64,000 nucleotides of DNA from a bacterium (GTDB lineage: Bacteria; Actinomycetota; Acidimicrobiia; Spongiisociales; JAENVV01). Shown in pieces: positions 43,558 through 52,797 of this stretch (positions are counted from its first letter, which is position 1; every line of letters begins with the position of its first letter). Where the stretch lies: NCBI GenBank assembly GCA_024641305.1, contig JAHEDI010000005.1, positions 62,001-126,000 on the forward strand, read 5' to 3'. Both the position numbers and the translations under genes were made by a program. The notes beneath the pieces are model-generated. The model was not told where the DNA came from. It saw only the letters and a list, made by a program, of their open reading frames with translations, and made no database searches.

Positions 43558-44237
43558 ACCTCGACTATGTGCAGGTCAGACCGGACCACGCCGATGCCCT
43601 CGTTGCTCTGGAGGCGTCTGCCTTCCCAACGGCCGATCGGGGCGAGCTTCTTTCGGTAGCTGGTGTGCTGAAGCAGTGCGAAATGTTCCCCGAAGGCGGG
43701 TTTGTTGTTGTAGATCACGACGCCCGGGATCGGGTGGTGGCTTTCGCCATGGGGTGTTTTGTCGATTTCGACTTCGATCACCCCCAGCATCACATCAACG
43801 AGATTGTCGGCCCGCTCGGATCTGATTACCACCTTGAATTCGGCGAGTGGTACTACGGAACCGATATTGCGGTTGCGAATGACTATCAACGGCTCGGGAT
43901 TGGCCGCCGACTGTATGGGCTCCGCAAGGATCTGATCCAGCGCCTCAACCGCGCCGGGTTGGTTGCCGGGGGAGCCATTCCTGGATTCGCCAACTACAAA
44001 CACGACATGACCGCTGGAGAGTACGTAGCCCGGGTGTCAGCTCGAGAGCTGACCGATCCGACTCTGACGATGCAACTCGACAACGGCTTTGAGGCACTCG
44101 GTGCCCTGGAAAATTACTGGACTGACCAAGCGGTCGACAGCTGGGCGAGCCTGATTGTTTGGAGGAACCCCGACTTCGACCCGGAGCGCCTGGCTGCTCA
44201 ACGCCCCGGGACCCGGCCCGGATCTGCCCATGGATGA
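43554..44237 (+). CDS. GNAT acetyltransferase, detached Nit/RimI-type (copy 1)
   Basis: A 227-residue GNAT with the acetyl-CoA loop VANDYQRLGIGRRLY (about 103-117), and marker segments DFDFDHPQHHINEI and WYYGTDIA. The late part TAGEYVARV..LTMQLDNGF..WASLIVWRNPD is the signature of GNAT domains that in other bacteria are fused to a carbon-nitrogen hydrolase (B. subtilis YhcX type). No nitrilase domain is attached here. Paralogue at 46701-47321. Overlaps the genes before and after by four and eight bases. Confidence 0.82.
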   Translation: MNLDYVQVRPDHADALVALEASAFPTADRGELLSVAGVLKQCEMFPEGGFVVVDHDARDRVVAFAMGCFVDFDFDHPQHHINEIVGPLGSDYHLEFGEWYYGTDIAVANDYQRLGIGRRLYGLRKDLIQRLNRAGLVAGGAIPGFANYKHDMTAGEYVARVSARELTDPTLTMQLDNGFEALGALENYWTDQAVDSWASLIVWRNPDFDPERLAAQRPGTRPGSAHG

Positions 44238-45201
44238 GGTGTGGCGATTTGCCCAGTTTGTGACGTTTGCCGGCGTGCCTTCGGTGGAACTCGCCGGTTT
44301 GGCGCAAGGTGGAGCCGACGTGGTGATTGTGGGAGCTCCGCTCGATTGGGGAGCCACCTACCGGGGCGGCGCCCGGTTTGGGCCCAAGGCCATCCGGGAA
44401 GCCGACTACCTCGATGCTGACGCAGTCCGTCCTCATCTGCCGACGGGGATCAATCCTTTCGACGAGTTCCGTGTGGTGGACGTCGGGGACGTCCCGGTCC
44501 CCCCTGGTTACCTTGAAATCGGTCTCGACCGGATAGCCGACGCCGTGGAGATGATTGCGGCCAAAGGCGCCGTCCCAATCGTCCTCGGGGGAGATCACTC
44601 GATCACCTATGGCAATGGCACCGGGTTGGCCCGCGTGCACGGTCCGGGATCTTTCGGACTGGTTCACTTTGATGCTCACGCAGATACTGGCGAAACAAAT
44701 GCCGGCCAATTGCATGGCCATGGGACACCGATGCGCCGACTCATAGAGTCGGGTGCGGTGCCCGGTAAGCGGTTTGTTCAGATCGGTCTGCGAGGCTATT
44801 GGCCAGGACCAGCCACGGTGGCGTGGATGGCGGAGCAAGAGATGAAGGTTTTCTTGATGTCCGAGATCGTGGACCGGGGCCTGCGGCCGGTCGTGGCGGA
44901 CGCCGTAGCGGCGTGCACAGATTCGGCATCCAAAGGGATCTTCATCTCGGTCGACGTCGACGTGGTCGATCCCGGTATGGCGCCGGGAACCGGCACGCCC
45001 GAACCAGGGGGGCTGACGTCACGCGAATTGCTCGACACGATCCGTCGTCTGGCGAGGGAGCTTCCGGTGGTCGGCGTCGACATTGTCGAAGTGTCACCGC
45101 CATACGACGGACCCGGACAGATCACTGCGTTCCTGGCGAACCGGGTGGTCCTTGAGATCCTTAATGGGATGGCTGAGCGGAAGGTTATGGGGCGATCATG
45201 A
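44230..45201 (+). CDS. Agmatinase-family ureohydrolase
   Basis: A 323-residue ureohydrolase with all metal-binding motifs: GGDHSITYG, HFDAHADTG, and SVDVDVVDPGMAPGTGTPEPGGL (given in parts). The family splits agmatine, guanidinobutanoate, guanidine and similar compounds to urea and an amine. The ATG at 44230 overlaps the GNAT stop; the frame is open upstream of it. Agmatinase-type loop TGTPEPGG favours a linear guanidino substrate. Neighbours (amine oxidase, acetyltransferases) fit polyamine or guanidino catabolism. Confidence 0.88.
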   Translation: MDEVWRFAQFVTFAGVPSVELAGLAQGGADVVIVGAPLDWGATYRGGARFGPKAIREADYLDADAVRPHLPTGINPFDEFRVVDVGDVPVPPGYLEIGLDRIADAVEMIAAKGAVPIVLGGDHSITYGNGTGLARVHGPGSFGLVHFDAHADTGETNAGQLHGHGTPMRRLIESGAVPGKRFVQIGLRGYWPGPATVAWMAEQEMKVFLMSEIVDRGLRPVVADAVAACTDSASKGIFISVDVDVVDPGMAPGTGTPEPGGLTSRELLDTIRRLARELPVVGVDIVEVSPPYDGPGQITAFLANRVVLEILNGMAERKVMGRS

Positions 45202-46583
45202 GACTGGAAGAGGCGAAAACGACACCGTTCTGGTGGGACGCCGTTCAAGCCAAAGTCACCCGACCCCATCTGGCAGGTGACCTCGACGTTGACGTGGCGA
45301 TTGTGGGGGCCGGTTACACGGGTCTGTGGACCGCCTACTACCTCAAAGAACACGATCCATCGCTCAAGGTGGTCGTGCTTGAGAAACATCACGTCGGTTT
45401 CGGGGCGTCGGGGCGAAACGGTGGCTGGTGTCACGCTGAATACCCTCTCGGGATCGGCGTCCTGGCCAAGGAACACGGAAAATCCGAGGCGGTTCGATTC
45501 ATGCGGGCCCTCTACGAGTCTGTGGTTCAGGTGGGTCGGGTCGTTGCCAGGGAAGATATTGATTGTCACTTTGTCCAAGGCGGGGTGCTTTCAGTTGCCA
45601 GAAGCGACGTTCACTTGGAACGAGTGAAGGAGGAAATTGACGAAGCCAGGCACCTCGGCCTTGGCGAGGACGACCTCCGAGAGTTATCCGGCGCCGAAGC
45701 CCGCCAGATGCTCAATGCCACTGGTGTGATTGGCGGGACGTGGCACCCTCACGGGGCAGCGCTCCAACCGGCCCTATTGGTTCACGGTTTGGCGGCTGCC
45801 TGCGAACGTCGAGGCGTCATGATCTATGAGGATTCGGCCGTCGAGCAGCTTGGTCCCCATCGGGTGATTACCCGGCACGGCACGGTCACCGCCCCGATGG
45901 TGGTTCGAGCCACGGAAGGGTTCACGAGCGATCTTCCCGGCTTCAAACGGACGATGGTGCCCCTTTACTCGTTGATGGTTGCGACCGAACCGTTGTCCGA
46001 TGAGATGTGGGAGGAGATCGGACTTAAGACCCGACCTACGTTCGGAGACTTCCGGAACTTGATCATCTACGGGCAGCGCACGGCCGATGGGCGGTTGGCG
46101 TTCGGGGGGCGCGGGGCTCCCTACTACTTCGGGTCGTCAACCGCACCCGAGAACGATATTCACGATCGAGTTCACGCCGAAATCATCCGGTCGCTTGGCG
46201 ACCTGTTTCCCCGACTGGCTGACGTGGCGATTACCCATCGTTGGGGTGGGGCGCTTGGGGCGCCTCGGGACTGGCGGCCGTCGGTAAGCATTGACCGGGC
46301 TACTGGAACGGCCTGGGGTGGCGGTTATGTCGGAGACGGTGTCAACACGGCTCATTTGTCGGGCCAAACGCTGGCCGACTTGATTCTCGAACGCGATACA
46401 GACCTGGTCACGATGCCTTGGATCCAACACAAGTGGAAGACCTGGGAGCCCGAACCGCTCCGTTTCGTGGGCATCAACGCCGGATTGTGGATGGCCAAGG
46501 CAGCCGATGCTTCCGAATTGAAACGCGGCAAGGCGTCTCGGTGGGGGACGGTCGGCAACTGGATGCGCGGCAAGACCCGTTGA
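45198..46583 (+). CDS. FAD-dependent oxidoreductase, DAO family (amine oxidase type)
   Basis: A 461-residue flavoprotein with the N-terminal FAD motif VAIVGAGYTGLWTAYYL (about 29-45) and FGASGRNGGWC, the pattern of gamma-glutamylputrescine oxidase (PuuB) and glycine/sarcosine oxidases. It would oxidise an amine to an aldehyde or imine. ATG overlaps the ureohydrolase stop (ATGA). A 117-base gap follows before the second GNAT. The exact substrate is not deducible. Confidence 0.85.
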   Translation: MRLEEAKTTPFWWDAVQAKVTRPHLAGDLDVDVAIVGAGYTGLWTAYYLKEHDPSLKVVVLEKHHVGFGASGRNGGWCHAEYPLGIGVLAKEHGKSEAVRFMRALYESVVQVGRVVAREDIDCHFVQGGVLSVARSDVHLERVKEEIDEARHLGLGEDDLRELSGAEARQMLNATGVIGGTWHPHGAALQPALLVHGLAAACERRGVMIYEDSAVEQLGPHRVITRHGTVTAPMVVRATEGFTSDLPGFKRTMVPLYSLMVATEPLSDEMWEEIGLKTRPTFGDFRNLIIYGQRTADGRLAFGGRGAPYYFGSSTAPENDIHDRVHAEIIRSLGDLFPRLADVAITHRWGGALGAPRDWRPSVSIDRATGTAWGGGYVGDGVNTAHLSGQTLADLILERDTDLVTMPWIQHKWKTWEPEPLRFVGINAGLWMAKAADASELKRGKASRWGTVGNWMRGKTR

Positions 46584-46700
46584 TACGTTTGTGAAACCTT
46601 CTTGTGACAAGCTGTTTGATGCTTCATCGAGACGTACGCGGCTGGTTCGTGCTAGACATGGCACGAGCTTCAGCGATCCACTCGTAGAAGGGGGGCCCTG

Positions 46701-47321
46701 TTGGATCTGCAGTATGTGAACCTAAGCGATCGCTGGGTGAGCCAGTGCGCCTCCCTTGAGTTGGCGGCGTTTCCCCAAGCCGACCCGGATGATCTGTTGA
46801 ACGCCGATGATCTGGCTGCCTACGCACGGACCTTCCCGGCGGGCTTTTTCGTGTGCCTCGACGGCGAACGAGTCGTTGGCCAAGCCGGCGGGATCCTTGT
46901 CGATTTTGACTTTGATCACCCGCAACACACGATCGCCGAGATCACCGGCGAGCATCAGTGTGGTAATCACAATCCGGACGGCGCCTGGTATTACGGAACC
47001 GATATCGTCGTGGACCCGCAGTACCGACGGCGGGGGATCGGCAAGAGGCTGTACGAGCTTCGAAAGGAACTGGTGCGTCGACAGAATCGCCGGGGCATTA
47101 TTGCCGGGGGATATATCCACGGCTTCGCCGACCACAAGGAAGTTATGTCGGCGGCCGATTATGTGGGGAAGGTGGCGGCCGGGGAACTGTACGACCGTAC
47201 CCTGAGCTTTCAACTGGAGAACGGGTTTGAGGTCAGAGGGGTTCTGGCCGACTACATCGATGACCCCGATATCGACGGGTGGGCTGCGTTGATCGTGTGG
47301 TCCAACCCGGACTACGTGTGA
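46701..47321 (+). CDS. GNAT acetyltransferase, detached Nit/RimI-type (copy 2)
   Basis: A 206-residue paralogue of the copy at 43554-44237, with DFDFDHPQHTIAEI, WYYGTDIVVDPQYRRRGIGKRLYELRKELVRR (partly quoted), AADYVGKV and WAALIVWSNPDYV. It starts at TTG 46701 after GAAGGGGGG. Its stop overlaps the amidohydrolase start (GTGA). Two copies in one operon suggest acetylation of two related amines, or subunits of a complex. Confidence 0.8.
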   Translation: MDLQYVNLSDRWVSQCASLELAAFPQADPDDLLNADDLAAYARTFPAGFFVCLDGERVVGQAGGILVDFDFDHPQHTIAEITGEHQCGNHNPDGAWYYGTDIVVDPQYRRRGIGKRLYELRKELVRRQNRRGIIAGGYIHGFADHKEVMSAADYVGKVAAGELYDRTLSFQLENGFEVRGVLADYIDDPDIDGWAALIVWSNPDYV

Positions 47322-48928
47322 AATATGTGTTCGGCAACGGGCAGGTCTTCGTAGGCGATTCCGCCCGCAGTTGGTCTCATACGGTCGGCGTGCGTGACGG
47401 GAAAATCGCCGCGGTCGGTTCAGAAGCGGTCGTTCGTGAGGAGATCGGCACGGGTGCGATCGACGTCGATCTAGACGGCCGGCTCCTGATCGCCGGCTTT
47501 CAAGATGCCCATGTTCATCCGATGATGGGTGGTCTGGCCCGTATGCGATGCAATCTGGAACACGTCAACGACCTGGGCACCGCACTGACGGTGCTTGCCG
47601 ATTACGTCAAGGGTACCGACACGGAATGGGTGCTCGGTGGGGGATGGAACTACTACTGGTTTGAAGGGGGCAATCCACCGGCTGCCCTGCTCGACGCCAT
47701 AACCGACCGACCCGTCTATCTCGGTGGAGCCGATGGTCACTCTGGTTGGGCGAATTCCACCGCGCTGCGTTTAGCCGGCATCACGGCGGCGACGCCTGAC
47801 CCGACCGATGGTCGCATCGAACACCTGCCGAACGGTTCGCCACAAGGCACCCTCCACGAAGGGGCTATGCGTCTGATGGAACGCGTCGCGCCACAGCCGG
47901 ATGAGGCGACGTTACGTGCGGCCCTCCTGGAGGGTCAGCGCTACTTGCTCTCACTAGGGATCACCGCCTGGCAAGATGCTTGGGTCACCGAGCCAATTCA
48001 TAAGACATACCGGGAACTCGCCATCTCGGGGGATCTCAAAGCGAGCGTGCGGGGCTGTCTATGGTGGGATCGCGAACGAGAGATGGATCAACTCGATGAG
48101 TTGGTCGAGGCCAGCTGCCAGGGCATCGGCGCCTACGACCCGCGCACCATCAAGCTCATGCTCGACGGCGTTTGTGAGAACCACACTGCCTCTCTTCTTG
48201 AGCCGTATCTCGACCAGGCGGGAACCGAGACGGACAACACGGGACTCGACTTCATTGCTGCCGAGCACCTGGCTGAGATCGTGACGCGCATAGACGCTGC
48301 GGGCTTGCAGTGCCACTTCCACGCGCTTGGTGATCGAGCAGTTCGTCATGCTCTGGACGCCATTGCGGCGGCCAGGCGAGCGAATGGATGGACCGATACT
48401 CGACCCCACCTCGCCCACCTTCAGTTCGTGAACCCGGCAGACATCCCCCGGTTCCGTCAGCTCGGCGCCACCGCCACCGTCCAGCCGCTCTGGGCCGTTC
48501 TTGATGAATCGATGTCCAATTTGACGATTCCCTTCGTCGGACCTGACCGCACCCGCCTTCAATACCCGTGGAGGGCCTTGTTGGCAGCCGGGACGACGAT
48601 GGCGATGGGAAGCGACTGGTCGGTTTCTACGCCTGACGTCCTGGCCCAGATCGACGTAGCCGTGCATCGAAACGACCCGACCGAAGGGGTTGACGAAGCC
48701 TTCTTGCCAGATCAGCGTATCGAGTTGGCGGATGCACTGATGGCATGTACCGCCGGATCGGCCTATGTGAATCACCGCAATACGACCTCCGGCTCGATCG
48801 AGCGGGGGAAACAGGCAGATCTGGTTGTCTTGAACGCCGATCCGTTTGCTCTTGAGCGGCCGCGAGACGTTGGTGTGGATATGACCATGCTTGGCGGCCA
48901 AATCGTCTTTGAGAGCCAGTCAGCCTGA
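47318..48928 (+). CDS. YtcJ-like amidohydrolase
   Basis: A 536-residue metal-dependent amidohydrolase. The HxH motif is in DAHVHPMMGG (about 57-66), later ligands in CHFHALGDRAVRH and GSDWSVSTPD, as in the YtcJ/NfdA (N-substituted formamide deformylase) group. It probably hydrolyses an amide or formamide. GTG 47318 overlaps the upstream stop; the open frame before it is ignored. It ends the operon; a small CCGGT/ACCGG inverted repeat follows at 48939-48950. Confidence 0.85.
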   Translation: MKYVFGNGQVFVGDSARSWSHTVGVRDGKIAAVGSEAVVREEIGTGAIDVDLDGRLLIAGFQDAHVHPMMGGLARMRCNLEHVNDLGTALTVLADYVKGTDTEWVLGGGWNYYWFEGGNPPAALLDAITDRPVYLGGADGHSGWANSTALRLAGITAATPDPTDGRIEHLPNGSPQGTLHEGAMRLMERVAPQPDEATLRAALLEGQRYLLSLGITAWQDAWVTEPIHKTYRELAISGDLKASVRGCLWWDREREMDQLDELVEASCQGIGAYDPRTIKLMLDGVCENHTASLLEPYLDQAGTETDNTGLDFIAAEHLAEIVTRIDAAGLQCHFHALGDRAVRHALDAIAAARRANGWTDTRPHLAHLQFVNPADIPRFRQLGATATVQPLWAVLDESMSNLTIPFVGPDRTRLQYPWRALLAAGTTMAMGSDWSVSTPDVLAQIDVAVHRNDPTEGVDEAFLPDQRIELADALMACTAGSAYVNHRNTTSGSIERGKQADLVVLNADPFALERPRDVGVDMTMLGGQIVFESQSA

Positions 48929-48953
48929 GCAGGATCGCCGGTCAACCGGTTGT

Positions 48954-49688
48954 CTAACCGCCGAAGACGGGTTGACAATGGTCGCACGCCCGGTACTCGG
49001 CGGCGACTGCCTGACGTGAGGAGCTAAGCCAGTGTTGGTGCTCCGGGGCAATACGTCGAGCGACCCGGCAGGACGGGTAGCAGGCGACCCCGGTCTTCCG
49101 GTTCGCAACCAGAATGCCCGGGTGCGGCCGCAGGTCGAGACCCTCAGCCTTGAGAAGTTCGGCCTTCATGGCGGCACCGAAACGGTATTGGCCAAGATTG
49201 CCGTCGGTTCTGACAACCCGGTGACATGCCACGATGACGGGAACCGGGTTTTGGCCGAGCGCCGATCCGACGGCCCTTAAGGCGGTCGGCCGTCCGATCC
49301 GGGCGGCGATCCAACCATAGGGGCGAACCTCACCGGTCGGAATTGAAGCGGCCGCTTTGAGGACCATCTGTTGAAAGTTGGTCTGGCCGCGCCAATCAAC
49401 ATGGAGCTTGCCAAGACGTCCGGTTTTCAGCGTTCGCTCAACTCCCGCCTCCAGTTGGTTCGGCAATCGGTCCACGGCGACGACCCGGCGTCCGAAGCGT
49501 TGCTCGAATCCGGCGACGAACTCGGTTTCGGACGGCGCCACCGCCGAAACGCCCCTGATGTTGAAGGCCACATTCAACATACCCACCGACGATGCCAGAG
49601 AGACGAATCCGTCAATCAGGCCGGTATCGAGGAGGGTTTGTTCCTTGAGTCCGGGCGGAGCCTGGAATTTGAGTTCCGACAATTTCAT
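48954..49688 (-). CDS. ogt: O6-alkylguanine-DNA alkyltransferase with C-terminal Ada-type zinc domain
   Basis: A 244-residue protein. The alkyltransferase domain (about 20-180) has the recognition helix TALRAVGSALGQNP and the active-site motif VACHRVVR, where the classical motif is PCHRV. The C-terminal 60 residues are Ada metal-binding-like, with TGVACYPSC and YRACDHCQP giving four cysteines. In E. coli Ada this zinc domain is N-terminal. It removes O6-alkyl groups and may also sense methyl phosphotriesters. Its ATG overlaps the sigma factor stop. Confidence 0.85.
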   Translation of the reverse strand: MKLSELKFQAPPGLKEQTLLDTGLIDGFVSLASSVGMLNVAFNIRGVSAVAPSETEFVAGFEQRFGRRVVAVDRLPNQLEAGVERTLKTGRLGKLHVDWRGQTNFQQMVLKAAASIPTGEVRPYGWIAARIGRPTALRAVGSALGQNPVPVIVACHRVVRTDGNLGQYRFGAAMKAELLKAEGLDLRPHPGILVANRKTGVACYPSCRVARRIAPEHQHWLSSSRQAVAAEYRACDHCQPVFGG

Positions 49689-50197
49689 GTTTCAAGACCT
49701 TTCGTTCGTAACGTGGCGAGGGCCCGTGAGGCGTCTGATTTCACGGTGCCTTCGGGTCTGTCGAGAATCAGTGCCACTTCGGCGTAGGTGTGACCGAGGA
49801 CGTAGTGAAGTACTACCGCAGCACCCTGAGCGTGGGGCAGACTCCGGATAGCGGCCACCAGGGCCTCGTCGATGGGTTCCGCCCGGTGGTCGGGTGTGTC
49901 GGGAAGTTGATCCACCAGTACGAGTGGTCGGCGGGCATTCGTGCGGCGACGGTTCCGGGTGGCGTTGAGGGCAATCGTCCAGAGCCAGGGGCGGAGTTCT
50001 AGTTGTCTGATTCTTGATGGTGGGTATTGCTGCAAGGACCGATACGCCCGTAGGTAGGTTTCTTGCGCGACGTCTTCGGCGTCGTCTCCGACCAACATTC
50101 GAAGCCCCGCATACAGGCGATGTTGGGTGGCGTCGACAAAGTCCGGGAAGGCATTGTCAACGTTGAGGGCGAGAGATGTGGTTAGGTGGTCGTCCAT
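49685..50197 (-). CDS. ECF sigma factor linked to DNA alkyltransferase
   Basis: A 170-residue sigma-70 protein. Region 2 (about 15-80) has VGDDAEDVAQETYLRAYRSL, and region 4 (about 115-165) has HTYAEVALILDRPEGTVKSDASRAL. No anti-sigma gene is adjacent; the next gene is the alkyltransferase, coupled by ATGA. It could direct an alkylation response, with the Ada-like zinc domain as sensor. That is inference. Confidence 0.85.
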   Translation of the reverse strand: MDDHLTTSLALNVDNAFPDFVDATQHRLYAGLRMLVGDDAEDVAQETYLRAYRSLQQYPPSRIRQLELRPWLWTIALNATRNRRRTNARRPLVLVDQLPDTPDHRAEPIDEALVAAIRSLPHAQGAAVVLHYVLGHTYAEVALILDRPEGTVKSDASRALATLRTKGLET

Positions 50198-50242
50198 GAT
50201 GGTTCGTTGTTAAGAACCCCGGTGACCCGTGAACCGTTGCAG

Positions 50243-50806
50243 TTATTTGTAGTCTCTGTGAATCCGAGACGGGGTTGGTCCCCGTTGTCCCTGGTATTTG
50301 GAACCGAGTTCCGTGGATCCGTACGGGTGGTCTGCGGGAGTCGTCATCTGGTAGAAGCTGATCTGGCCGATCTTCATTTCGGGATAGATCGCAATGGGCA
50401 GGTTGGCAACGTTGGAGAGTTCCAGGGTCAGATAGCCGTCGAAGCCGGGGTCAACGAAGCCGGCGGTGGAATGAATAAGTAGACCGAGGCGGCCCAATGA
50501 TGACTTTCCCTCCAACCGGGCGACCACATCATCACCAAGACGGACCCGCTCCAGCGTTGAGCCGAGCACGAACTCGCCGGGATGCAGCACGAACGGTTCG
50601 TCGCCGGCGACCTCGACGATCGTTGTGAGGTCTTCCTGGCGGCTCCGGGGGTCGATGTGCGGATACTTGTGGTTTTGGAACACCCGGAAATACCGATCAA
50701 CCCGAAGATCGATGCTCGAAGGTTGGACCATCGATTCGTCGTACGGTTCGATCGAGACCCGTCCGTCGGCGATGGCTTCTTTGATGGTTCGGTCAGAAAA
50801 GATCAC
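50243..50806 (-). CDS. dcd: dCTP deaminase
   Basis: A 187-residue trimeric dCTP deaminase/dUTPase-fold protein. [30 protein letters not shown] (positions about 108-137; Ser, Arg and the catalytic Glu are present) is the family core. It makes dUTP from dCTP, or dUMP directly in the bifunctional actinobacterial form. The C-terminal tail ends [13 protein letters not shown], the lid over the active site. Confidence 0.96.
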   Translation of the reverse strand: MIFSDRTIKEAIADGRVSIEPYDESMVQPSSIDLRVDRYFRVFQNHKYPHIDPRSRQEDLTTIVEVAGDEPFVLHPGEFVLGSTLERVRLGDDVVARLEGKSSLGRLGLLIHSTAGFVDPGFDGYLTLELSNVANLPIAIYPEMKIGQISFYQMTTPADHPYGSTELGSKYQGQRGPTPSRIHRDYK

Positions 50807-50854
50807 GAGTCGAGATAGTAGTTGGCTGAAATTGGCTTCGTGATCATGTCGTCC

Positions 50855-51961
50855 CTATCTTCGGTGATAGTCATCCAGGTCGGACTTCGGAATGACAATT
50901 TGGAACGAAGCACCGTAGTCGCCGGGGCTCTGAGCGGTAATGGCCCACCCGTGGGAGCGACAGACACGACGACAGATCGCCAACCCGATGCCATTGCCCT
51001 CAAATTCGGACTTGTTATGGGCCCGGTACAGCATTTCGAATACTTGTTCGGCGTCTCGCTCGGGAAAGCCAACCCCGTTGTCCGAAAAGACGATTACGTG
51101 GCCTCCGCCGGGGTCTGGCTCGGCTCGTGAAGTCACGGTGAGCACGCCAGGAATGTCCCGGCGACGGAACTTCACGGCATTACTCACCAGGTTCTGAAAC
51201 AACTGCTCGACGGCGACCACATCAACCGGTACGGTGGGAAAGGCGCCTTCTACGCGGATCTCATAGCCTGCTTCTTCCAGATCGTGAGCGCACTGTGCGC
51301 AGACTCGCTGGAGGAGCTGTCGCAGGTTGGACGGCTTCACCGTATCAAGCCCCTCGTCAACCCTGGCGAACTGGAGAAGGCTGTCTACGATTTCTTCCAT
51401 CTGACGCCCGGAAATGTGTATTCGGTGAACAAATCCGCGTGAAGATTCGCTCAGGGTTGGGTCGTTGTCGAGAAGTTGCGCAAACATCCGAACCCGACGT
51501 GCAGGAGCCTTCAAGTCGTGTGCCGCCATCGAAGCGAACTGATCGAGTTGGCGGTTGCTCTCTTCGAGTTGGCGGTTCAGTCGGGCGAGTTGATAGGCGG
51601 CGGCCGAGTTGTCGGCCACATCGCCAAGCAGGAGCCACGTCACGTGTTGTTGGCGAGGTTGGTTGAAGACACGGTGCCCGGAAATGTGCATTAACCGACC
51701 GCCTGGCGAACCGTGGACGGTGGCGTCGTAGCTTTCGAGGGAGCCGGTTGACCGAATCGAGTCGACCAGTCGAGCTAGCTCGTCACCGCGCAGGATATCG
51801 GAATCGAACACATTCCAGGTTGGATTGAGGCAAGCGGGACCGAGAATCTCTACCGCGGCCGGGTTGGCACCAAGGCAGGCCCCATGATCGTCGACAAGTA
51901 GGGCGGCCATGGGCAACGCCTCGAAGAGCTGACGGTAGGCGTTTGCATCCATCAAGTTCAT
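50855..51961 (-). CDS. PAS-domain histidine kinase
   Basis: About 368 residues from ATG 51961 (MNLMDANAYRQLF). A PAS domain (about 5-125) is followed by a coiled-coil, the HisKA box SMAAHDLKAPARRVRMF, and a HATPase with NLVSNAVKF, DNGVGFPE and GNGIGLAICRRV. No transmembrane helix, so it is cytosolic. The response regulator gene lies 37 bases upstream. Signal unknown. GAAAGG is placed five bases before the ATG. Confidence 0.88.
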   Translation of the reverse strand: MNLMDANAYRQLFEALPMAALLVDDHGACLGANPAAVEILGPACLNPTWNVFDSDILRGDELARLVDSIRSTGSLESYDATVHGSPGGRLMHISGHRVFNQPRQQHVTWLLLGDVADNSAAAYQLARLNRQLEESNRQLDQFASMAAHDLKAPARRVRMFAQLLDNDPTLSESSRGFVHRIHISGRQMEEIVDSLLQFARVDEGLDTVKPSNLRQLLQRVCAQCAHDLEEAGYEIRVEGAFPTVPVDVVAVEQLFQNLVSNAVKFRRRDIPGVLTVTSRAEPDPGGGHVIVFSDNGVGFPERDAEQVFEMLYRAHNKSEFEGNGIGLAICRRVCRSHGWAITAQSPGDYGASFQIVIPKSDLDDYHRR

Positions 51962-51998
51962 AAGGCCTTTCGTGCCGAACGGCGCCCTGACGGCGTCG

Positions 51999-52379
51999 CT
52001 ATTGTACGCGGGCCGCCATTGCCGCCTTGATCTGCCGGTCAAGAAGTCCCGATTCGATATCGGCTTTCGGGAGAATGGTGTGAACACCCGCGGCCAGGGC
52101 GGCGGACTCGATATCGCTTGCAGGAACTCCGCTGATCACGATGAAGGGCAGGTCCGGATACTCGCATCGGGCTTGCCCGACCAATTTCAGGCCATTCATC
52201 CCTGGCATGTCGAAGTCGACCAAACATATGTCTGGCAGAACTTCGCTGAGAGCGTCAAGTGCCTCGAACCCGTCTGCAGCCTGGGTCACCTGGTAGTCGC
52301 CAACCTGGCTGAGGAGAGCAGAAAGGATCATCAGGTCGGTGGGCGAATCATCGACGATGAGCACTTTCACGAGACTCAC
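51999..52379 (-). CDS. Single-domain response regulator
   Basis: About 126 residues: a bare receiver domain. Phospho-Asp is in ICLVDFDMPGMNG, acidic pair in IVDDS, and conserved Lys in ILPKADI. GTG 52379 has GGAAGG upstream. It probably transfers phosphate from the PAS kinase. No output domain, so it acts by protein contact. Confidence 0.88.
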   Translation of the reverse strand: MSLVKVLIVDDSPTDLMILSALLSQVGDYQVTQAADGFEALDALSEVLPDICLVDFDMPGMNGLKLVGQARCEYPDLPFIVISGVPASDIESAALAAGVHTILPKADIESGLLDRQIKAAMAARVQ

Positions 52380-52797
52380 ACCCACACCTTCCGTTCCTCC
52401 TCTAGTTGTTGGTAAAACGTTAGTACGCAAGGTTTCGGACCCAATGTCGAGATCTGCTTCTGACGTTTCGTGGCGCTTTTGTCGATATGCTCCTGTTCAT
52501 TTTCTTGTCAAGTTTTGGCGTACTTTGTCCGATATCTGCGAATATGACGGATTTGGTAGTGGCGGCCCGGGGGAAGCGGTTGAACCACAGCATTCGGGGT
52601 CGCCGCGGTGATCCTCAGGCTACCTACGGCGACCACCGGGGTGCTTTGCACCCTGGCATCGCTACCGAAGCAGCGAACCGGGGCCATTCCCACGGCCCAT
52701 GGCGCGCAGACGGTCGTTGGTGTCCAGTCTATGCAAACACTGCCAATCGGCCGATCCTTGTCGGGGTGGTCGCTGGCTTATCCGGCTGGAGGTCTTG
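52380..52797. other. Intergenic region, no convincing gene
   Basis: The 418 bases between the divergent response regulator and the unknown gene at 52798 hold promoters for both. Frames exist (for example 52487-52798) but their composition is unlike the neighbours and they have no ribosome site. The part up to 52560 is AT-richer (promoter-like); the rest is GC-rich. I see no clear repeat. Confidence 0.5.

Noticed and set aside
46624-46684. Nine-codon frame MARASAIHS before the second GNAT
   Set aside because: No ribosome site; unlike the mini-ORF at 42437 there is no stop-start overlap.
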